From positions 62,001 through 126,000 of the forward strand of contig CAUYUJ010018712.1 of NCBI GenBank assembly GCA_963575745.1: 64,000 bases of DNA, given 5' to 3'. A program made the position numbers and the translations under genes. The stretch comes from Prorocentrum cordatum (Eukaryota; Sar; Dinophyceae; Prorocentrales; Prorocentraceae). This document shows positions 56,740 to 64,000 of this stretch, piece after piece. Each line of letters starts with the position of its first letter. The stretch's first letter is position 1. The notes beneath the pieces were generated by a model, which was not told the DNA's origin, did not search any database, and saw only the letters and a list, made by a program, of their open reading frames with translations.

Positions 56740-59100
56740 ACCCAGCGTGAGACGACGATGGCGACGATGGCGGCGGCGACGGCGATGATGCTGGCGGTGG
56801 CGACGACGGCGACGATGGCGACGGCGGTGGCGGTGATGGTGATGGTGACGGTGATAGTAATGGTGCGGGATATGGCGATGGCGGCGACGACGGCGACGAC
56901 GATGATGATGCCCATGGGGACGACGATGGTGATGGCGATGCCGACAACGGTGCTGGCGACGACGGCGGCGGCGATGTCGATGATCATGGTGATGATGGCG
57001 GCGGCGATTACGACGACGATGACAAGGACGATTGCGAGAACGGCGAGAATGCCGATGATGATGCCGAGGACGATGGCGATGTTGATGATGGAGGCGGCGA
57101 TTGTGACCATGACGACGATGAAGATACTGACGACGATGGCGACGGGGCTAGGACGATGACTATGATGACGAAGGTGACGTGATCATAAGGGAAAGGAGGG
57201 TGATGCTGGCGATGGCGGCACCAATGACGAGTTGACAGGACGACGATGACGACGAGGCCGATGGCGATGACGATCACGGTTACGCTGCTGGCCGGCCATG
57301 ATAAGGCCGATGGCGACGATCGCGACGATGGCGACGGTGGTGATCATAATGACAATGAAGGTACTGATGACGATTGCGGCGGCAAGTCTGACCACGACGG
57401 CGGGGGCGATCATGACGACGATGGTGATGGTAACGCTGGCGAGTATGACGAAGACGATGATGACGAAGGTTACGTGATCATAAGGGAAAGGAGGGTGATG
57501 CTGGCGATGGCGGCACCAATGACGAGTTGACAGGACGACGATAACGACGACTACAATCACGATGGCGATGGCGATGGCGCGGGCGAGATTCTGTACACCG
57601 GGTTAAGTTGGTACTACATGTCCCCTTTTGAATTTTACCCCGGGGCACGGCGCCTGCAGTCCCATCCAAGCAACCGCCACAAAACGAGGGCGACGGTTCG
57701 GCAGGAAGGCGATGACGACGACGATTGCGATTGTGATACAGATGTTGATGATGATGATGGTGGCAGCGACGATGGCGCAACATTGATGACGGCGTTGGCA
57801 ATGGCGGCGATGACCACGATAACGATGATGACGACGGTGGGGGCGTCTAGAAGGCTGGTGGCGATACCGACGATGACAACGATGGCGTCAGCGGCGCCTC
57901 AGTTGGCATTGCCCCTCTCTCGGGCCTCTCTCGGGCTCCTTTCGATGACCTTGCGGGTGCATATTGGGGGCCCGCTGAGCTCTACCTAGCTCGGTTTACG
58001 GGCGCCTTGGATGCGCTTTGGGCAGCCTCTCATACCGAGCAGGCGCGTGCGAAGCGCCTGATCAATATGAGAGGCTGCCCTCGCACGCCTTGGGCGGGCA
58101 TTTCGGAGGAAGGGCGCCGGGGGGGCCGCGGGCGGAGAAGAGGCGGGGGGGCGAGCAGGAGGAGGAGCAGGGGTAGGGGGGGGGGGGGGGCAGACGATGG
58201 CGACGAAGGTGGCGAGGTGGCCTGGCGACGGCGACAGCGACGACGATGGCGATGGTGATGCCCATGCTGATAGCCCGCATAATGGCGATTGCGTTTGTGA
58301 TGTTGACGGTGACGACGGCGACGGCGGCGATAATCATGATGAGGAGGGTCAGGGCCGCGACGGTGACGGCGATGACGTCTGCGACAGTGACGATGCGGGC
58401 GATGTTGGCTACGGCGAGGAGGGCGATGACGATTGCGGCGCCGATGGCGACGCCGACGAAAATGACGGGGACAGTGGCGATGATGACGACGGTGGCGTGA
58501 TGATAGATGGGTTGCGGATGACAACGACGATGGCGACGCAGATGGCGAGTTGGCAGGACGTCGGCGACGACGGCGGCGACGGCGTCGATGGCGATGCTGA
58601 TGATATTGGCGATGATAGTGGTGGTGGAGATGCTGATGACGATGCCAACGATGATCCTGGCGATGGCGATGGCGATCGCAATGCTGCTGGCGACGGCGAC
58701 GAAGGCCGCGGCGGCGATGGCGGAGATGAAGAAATGACGCGGGGGGGGGGGGGGGGGGCGGGCGCCGATGACGATGGCGACGCAGTTGGCGACCTGGCAG
58801 GACGTCGGCGACCACGACGTCGATGGCAGTGGCGATGCCGACGACGATGCTGACGACGGTGGCGATCACTGCACTCATGATGATGATGGTGACGGCGGCG
58901 ATGGCGCGGGTGCGCGGGCGCCCGCGGCCCCATTCGGATGACTGCAACGTGCCGGCGGCAGTGGCGGTTCGGCAGTAGTATAATGACACCTGTGATACCG
59001 ATGATGATGTTGGTGGCCATGCGGGCGATGATGAAGGTGTGGGCAAGGGCGCGGATGATGATGATGCTGATGATGATGTCGATGCTGATATCACCCGCTT
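56740..59100. repeat. Degenerate GAT/GAC/GGC trinucleotide array with internal duplication
   Basis: Over 2 kb of GATGGCGACGACGATGATGA-type text, interrupted at about 57590-57700 and 57880-58180. A segment of about 73 bp (GTGATCATAAGGGAAAGGAG, then GATGCTGGCGATGGCGGCAC) occurs at about 57178 and again at about 57475. Runs of Asp, Met/Thr or His in the frames here are artefacts. Confidence 0.85.
58020..58080. other. Strong 61-nt hairpin
   Basis: GGGCAGCCTCTCATA (58020-58034) pairs perfectly with TATGAGAGGCTGCCC (58066-58080). Inside, CAGGCGC (58040-58046) pairs with GCGCCTG (58054-58060), leaving a 5x5 internal loop and a 7-nt terminal loop. It could be a structured RNA or a foldback element. 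Confidence 0.7.
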
Positions 59101-59655
59101 CCCCACATTTCATTGCACCGACGGCCGCGGGCAATTTAAGGGGGGGGGGAAGAGGGAGGTGGCGCAGCCGACGAAAGATGGGCACTTGCGGGCGAGGAAA
59201 GGCGTTGATAGTGGAGCGCCCCTGTTACACTCAGTTTCCCCACCAGTTGCTTGCGCCCGAAAACGCGCGTGACTCAGGGAAACGAAGCGCGAAAACGAAA
59301 CGCTCAACGCAATTGACGGAGTGTAGCTGAAGGTACCTTGTAACTGAGTGTAACTGAGGGCAACTGGGCGCAGAGGGCAGACGCAGCCCGGCGCAGTGCG
59401 CGGCCGCAACGCAACTGCCGTGAAACGTCCTCCCCCTCCTCCTCCGCGTGCCCCTGCTCCTGCAGCTGCCGCTCCTCCTCTCCGCCCTGCCCCCGCTGCT
59501 GCTGCTGCTCCTCCTGCCCCCCCCCTCCTCTTCCTCCTCCCCCACAATCAGAAAAGTGAGAGTTCTGGGCGCGCGAATTTCTGCCCGCGCTGCGTGGCCA
59601 GAACTTTACTCAGCCCCTCCTCCTCCTGAGTTTGCCCCTGCCCCCTGCCCCTGAA

Positions 59656-60463
59656 CTATCTCGCCCCCCCCTGTCTCTGCCTCCCCCCCTCCTCCTCCTG
59701 ATTGCGCGCGCGCGTGCAGTGCCAAGCCAGTGCGCGCGCAGCTTCGCACGCGCGTTGTGCCTCAGTCCGGTTCCAACTGGCGCTACAAGCAATGGCCATA
59801 ACGATGCCAGCGAAAATATCAATGATAATGCTAGCGCGCATGCCTGAGATGAATGCGGCATTGGCGTGTTCCTGGCGGGGTGATGTGACCCGCGCCCCGC
59901 GCGCGCCGTCGACCGACGTTGATACTGCGTTCTCATGGGGGGTCGGCGGATCACGCAAGTAGCCCGTGCAACATAGCACCTGCCATAATAATAATCGCCG
60001 TTGCTTTCAGCCAACCCACAAAGAAAACAAGTTCGCCACTGCCCCTCGTCACCATCAGCAACTTGCGCCCCCACGCCTGCCCCGCCCGCCGCAGGAACGC
60101 GGCGCGGAGAGCGAGCGACGTAGAGCCCCGCAGCTCCCGCTGGATGTCGCCCCTAGGGCCACAGAGACAGATGCCGTTGCCCCAGCATTCGCCATGGTAG
60201 AACTCCCCGTCGTCCGAGGACTCGTCCTGCTCGTCCTCGGCGTCGTCGGCGCACGTCCTGCGCGTGAACGACCAGCGGTTCTCGATCGCCTGCGCCAGGT
60301 CCGCATGGGGCCCCCCGATCGCTCGCATGCACGACATCCGATCCCGAGTATCCTCTGCAGAGGCCTGCATGTCATGGCGGAGGAGGACGACGCCAGGCAG
60401 CGGCCCAGGCGCGGCGCGCATGCTGGATGCGAGCGGCTGGAGTGCGCAGCAGTCACGGCACAA
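59656..60463 (-). CDS. Possible exons of a membrane protein
   Basis: Not recognised. The minus strand first gives AIENRWSFTRRTCADDAEDE, then an acidic stretch (ESSDDGEFYHGECWGNGICL), then a hydrophobic end (GELVFFVGWLKATAIIIMAG) where a GTGCTATG donor is possible near 59995. A second hydrophobic piece in another frame (SIIIDIFAGIVMAIACSASW, about 59.80 kb) follows a CGCTAG acceptor-like site. If spliced, the two would form one or two transmembrane segments. Confidence 0.3.
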
Positions 60464-60498
60464 GGCCTGGCGCCAATCTGGAGAATGCTCAGCTCTGG

Positions 60499-61158
60499 AG
60501 ATATCCCCTCAAGCAGCACTGGGAACTAAAACCGTCTTGAGCCTAGCGTTGGCTCAAGAGAGGAGCACAAAGGGAGGAGCGGCCTCAGACGGTGATGATG
60601 ACCTTTGATGACCTTTTGCCAAGGAGCAATGCTGCTTGCTCCGCTGGCGCCCGGCGCATCACGCGCCGGCGCCGGTCTTAGGCCACGCGTCGCGGGCCGC
60701 GCCGCCGCCAAGGCACTGTAGCGCCGTGGCGGCCTCGAAAAGTCCAGAACAGGGCGGGTAATGAGGCCCCCGACGGGGCCTCAAGGGTGGGCCAGCTTGG
60801 CCTCAAAAGGCTCGAGCCGCCGAATGGCGGTGGGAAAGGAGGGGGAGAGAGGGCAAGCAAGAGGCAAGGGCAGGAGCGATGGGGGCCAAGGGAGAAAGCC
60901 CGCGCCAGTCCTGGAAACGGGGAGATCCATCAGTTTTACCAAACATCCTAGATATCCCCTCAAGCAGCACTGGGAACTAAAACCGTCTTGAGCCTAGTGT
61001 TGGCTCAAGAGAGGAGCACAAAGGGAGGAGCGGCCTCAGACGGCGATGATGACCTTTGATGACCTTTTGCCAAGGAGCAATGCTGCTTGCTCCGCTGGCG
61101 CCCAGCGCATCACGCGCCGGCGCCGGTCTTAGGCCGCGCGTCGCGGGCCACGCCGCCC
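60499..61158. repeat. 209-bp direct repeats 451 bp apart
   Basis: 60499-60707 and 60950-61158 are nearly identical, from AGATATCCCCTCAAGCAGCA to GTCGCGGGCC. Each contains a hairpin CTTGAGCC(7 nt)GGCTCAAG at 60536-60558 and 60987-61009. The intervening sequence has no gene. Arrangement and size would fit a short terminal-repeat element, but the ends are not TG...CA. Confidence 0.75.
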
Positions 61159-61263
61159 ACCTCCTCCTGTGAGTACTCCACCGCGCCGAACTGGCTGTAG
61201 TGGGTCACGCAGTCGCCGAACTTCCCGGCGTCGAACTGAACGGTCCCGGCTTCTGCGGCACGC

Positions 61264-61905
61264 TGCCGCTTCCGCCCATCCAGGTGAGTCCGCAGGCGCA
61301 GGGCGGCACACCGCCGGCGCCCGCGGGGGTTCTTCGTGCGCCCAGTGCGGTAGCCCGGCTGGGCTAGCCGCCGGCGCCTCTCGCATCCGCCACCGCCGTC
61401 CCCCATGACGGCACTGCCGGAGCCAGGCCGGCGCGGCGCTCTGCCCTCAGGCACCAGCTGCCGCCGCCCGCGCCCAGCTGCTCGCAAGCGCAAGGTTGAT
61501 CGCGAGCGCCAGGCTGAACTCAGCCGGCGCCGCGTGGCCGCCCGCACGGCTGCTGCCGGCGGCGGGCCTCTGCGGCAAGCTGCCACGTCCGCCCAGCAAC
61601 GTGGGTCCGCAGGCGCGGGGCGGCACGCCGCCGGCGCCCGCGGGGTTCTTCATGCGCCCGTGCGGCCGCCCTCGCTGGGCTAGCCGCCGGCGCCCCCTCG
61701 TAGCCGCCACCGCGGTCCCCTCATGACGGCGCTGCCGGTGCCGGGCCGGCGCGGCGCTCTGCCCTCGGGCACCAACGGCCGCTGCCCGCGCCCAGCTGCT
61801 CGCAAGCGCAAAGTGATCGCGAGCGCCAGGCTGAACTCAGCCGGCGCCGCGTGGCCGCCCGCGCAGCGGTTGCTGGCGACGGACCTCCGCTGCCCGCCCG
61901 GCCAT
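61264..61905. repeat. Tandem duplication, unit about 318 bp, two copies
   Basis: Landmarks ATGACGGCRCTGCCGG (61405 and 61723) and GCCAGGCTGAACTCAGCCGG (about 61510 and 61828) repeat with a 318-bp offset, with substitutions. The minus strand just left of it (about 61.15-61.28 kb) gives TVQFDAGKFGDCVTHYSQFG and AVEYSQEEVGGVARDA, which could be a downstream exon. Confidence 0.7.
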
Positions 61906-61927
61906 TGGCCGGCGGCAGCCTCGCACC

Positions 61928-63998
61928 TCAGTCACGATGCGGCCTCTGCTCTCCTCCCCGGGGCCATTCGGGCGACCCGCGGTGCCCTGACGGGGCTACT
62001 TCGCGCGTCACCTCGTTGGCCCGGCGGAAGCCCTGGGTCTCGTGCACGTACCTCACGCCGTTGTAGTGCACCGGGCCCATCACTCCTGCGTCGCAGTGCG
62101 TCTTCTGCGGCTGCTTGGGGAGCCTGGGCGCCTTGGGCGTCGGCTGCACTGTGGCCTGCTGTGCCTCTGGCTCCAGCCTCTTCTCTTTCTTCTTGTCTGT
62201 CCCACAGCAGCGGCAGTAGAGCCCCCCGACGCTCCCTGCAAGCAGCGCTGCAATCGTGGCCACCACCTTCAGCGCCGTCTCCACTGGGAAGACGATCGCC
62301 ACCGCGCCCGTCTGCGGCTCCCAGCGAAACGTGACCCCGTGGGCCCTGTCGTCGACTACCGCCATCTCGTGGCTCTGTCTCTCCCCAACGGCCGTTGCGA
62401 GTGCCGTCGCCGCCAGCGCTGCGCACAGCGCGCCTGCCCGGGGGTTGCGGGCTCTGCGGCCGCCGCTGCGCCCGCGGGTCGCCCGCCCGCTCCTTCGCTG
62501 CTGCCTGTGCTGCCAAAGGGCGCCTAACAGCACCGCTGCCAGCAGCGCCCCCGCTGTCGTCGCCCACGCCCCCCAACCGACCAGGAGCACGAGGGTCAGC
62601 AGGCTCTGGCTCTCCGCCGGGTTGACCTGGATCACGTGGCCGTCTGCGCTGCTGGCCATGGCGGCGAGCGTCGTCGCGGCCAGCGCCGCCCTGGGCCACT
62701 TGCCTGCGCGGCGCTCGCCCTCGGCCGAATGGGCCGGCGGCGCCGTGAGCTCGGACGTATCCGTCGCCATGTCGGTCGAGATGCCGCGCATGGGCTCATG
62801 GCTCTCCCACAGGTACCCGTGGAAGCTGTCGGAGGCCCAGCGCCCGAAGCGCTTGACGCGCTGCAGGTCGCCCACGGCGTGGTACATCGCTGTTGCGCCT
62901 CCGATGCGGAGGCTATGTGAGCCGATCTCCTCCTTCCTCAGCCCGGCAGCCAGCCCCGCGATCGTCAAGTAGTGCTGCACCTCCTCGCGGCGGATGGGTG
63001 CGCCGCTCGCCCAGCGGAAGAGCGGGAGCTCCTCCTCGCCCCCTCGCAGCCTCTGCGGGTAGTGCTGCTCCAGCTGACGGACGGCGGCCACGGGGCACAG
63101 CGACGTGCCCGTCTGGTACTGGTTCCTCACGCACCCCACATTGTACTGGTCCGTTTTCGACGAGGTGATGTGGAGCACGATCCACCGCGTCCTTGAAGGT
63201 GCAGGGCTGGTTGTTGCCGTCGCGGCCCGTGATGTCCACGCCGCGCACGACGCGCTCACGGCTCCATGTCTTCCAAGGCTGGATCAGATACTCCGACGCC
63301 CTCAACATGAAGAAGAAGGCCACCACCACGGCGGCCCACAGGACCGCGGCGTCCGCCTCGGGGAGGTCAGCTTGGCCCCTCAAGAAGCCCTGGAGCCACA
63401 GGAGCATGCGTGGTGTCACCGGCCGCTTCCGCCCGCTCGGCCCCTGGCCCCTCCGAAGGCCGGCGAGCGTGGACCAGAGGCGCCCCCGGTGAAGGAGAGG
63501 GTCTGGATATCCGACCACGAGGTGGGCGAAGCGCACGGCGAACAACTTCTGTTTGATCGTGCCTTCTGTGCGCTTCAGCACTTTGGCCAGCACGACGACG
63601 AAACCCAGCAGCGCCTCCTCGTTGGCGTGGCGCTCCTCGCGATCGCGCCCCTCCAGCCAGGGCGACTCGCCCTGGGCCGCTCTGAAGCCCTGCCACTGCC
63701 GCCAGCCGGTCTCGTAGCCGGCGCGGGTCCCCTCGGACAGCCGTAGCATCAGCGCCTCGCGCTTCTGCTCCTCGATCCACCCGCCGTAGTCCCCCCCCCC
63801 CAGGGTCGGGTGGTCCAGCAGGGCGATGGCGGCTCGAGCTCTGCCCAGCGCGACCGGCTTGATCAGCCCCTTGGTCTCCACCTTCTTGCCCCGGTTGGGG
63901 CTCCGCTTCCGCCGCTTCTTGGGCGCACCGACCGTGGCGTTCAAGTCCACATCCCTGGCGTCAGGAGGGGGCTCGGGGCCCCGTACGAGGTCCTCCTC
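61928..63998 (-). CDS. Tyrosine recombinase fused to C-terminal membrane segments, 5' end beyond window, one frameshift
   Basis: The frame is open to the window edge, so the start is outside. After a basic segment (GAPKKRRKRSPNRGKK), the core-binding domain includes GTRAGYETGWRQWQGFRAAQ. The catalytic domain has FFMLRASEYL (first Arg, about 63.30 kb), SSKTDQYNVGC (Lys), HSLRIGGATAM (HxxR), FGRWASDSFHGYLWE (Trp and the nucleophile Tyr, about 62.81 kb): a complete set. One or two bases seem lost near 63187, between CTFKDAVDR and WIVLHITSSK. Downstream are hydrophobic stretches (LLTLVLLVGWGAWATTAGAL, then ALKVVATIAALLAGSVGGLY with a CRCC) and a basic Pro-rich tail ending with PVHYNGVRYVHETQGFRRAN. 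Such enzymes cut and rejoin DNA and drive DIRS or Crypton elements. The membrane tail is unusual. Confidence 0.75.
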
Positions 63999-64000
63999 AA

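Noticed and set aside
61275-61300. Plus-strand intron donor CAGGTGAGT
   Set aside because: It looks like a textbook donor, but the second tandem copy has CAACGTGGGT at the same place and no plus-strand coding text leads to it.
1-64000. tRNA, rRNA or U-snRNA genes
   Set aside because: I scanned for cloverleaf landmarks and conserved rRNA text by eye and saw none; a covariance-model search would be decisive.

Overview
This window looks like nuclear DNA of a dinoflagellate. The evidence is high GC with many microsatellites, several decayed LINE and DIRS-like retroelements of types I associate with dinoflagellates (Prorocentrum comes closest from memory), non-canonical intron borders, and a relict dinoflagellate spliced leader at 44708-44728. 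There is no bacterial-style operon, rRNA or tRNA that I can recognise. Most long reading frames are by-products of GC-rich tandem repeats; only a minority look like protein.

Layout. 0-2.6 kb: a 318-bp tandem duplication, then a 108-bp GC-rich satellite. 2.6-9.3 kb: minus-strand remnants, including a reverse transcriptase-RNase H element at 5.6-7.1 kb. 9.3-13.6 kb: microsatellites and minisatellites, with one possible exon group at 11.3-11.9 kb. 13.6-24.8 kb: minus-strand LINE debris, of which 4.8 kb occurs twice, once on each side of a 100-N gap. 24.4-30.2 kb: an 89-bp satellite built from three head-to-tail composite blocks. 30.3-30.7 kb: a hexanucleotide array.

The most interesting object is 31847-45669. 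Perfect 17-bp inverted repeats bound 13.8 kb that appears to be inserted inside one minus-strand LINE: endonuclease half at 45.8-47.9 kb, reverse transcriptase half at 30.8-31.8 kb. AT-rich ends enclose a one-directional set of genes: A (32946-35414), B (35696-37019), C (37804-38.9 kb), D/E (39419-41747), a DDE-transposase-like gene F (42340 to about 44450) and ORF G behind the relict leader. A 15-nt palindrome, AGCGGYCNGRCCGCT, recurs 26 times between and upstream of these genes, and I recognised it nowhere else in the window. I read this as a large multigene DNA transposon, now partly decayed, with the palindrome as a candidate binding or processing site.

48-61 kb holds weak minus-strand exon candidates among GAT/GAC arrays and one strong hairpin. 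61.9 kb to the window edge carries a minus-strand tyrosine recombinase fused to membrane segments. Intron borders, family assignments and the element interpretation are inference from reading alone; no search was run.
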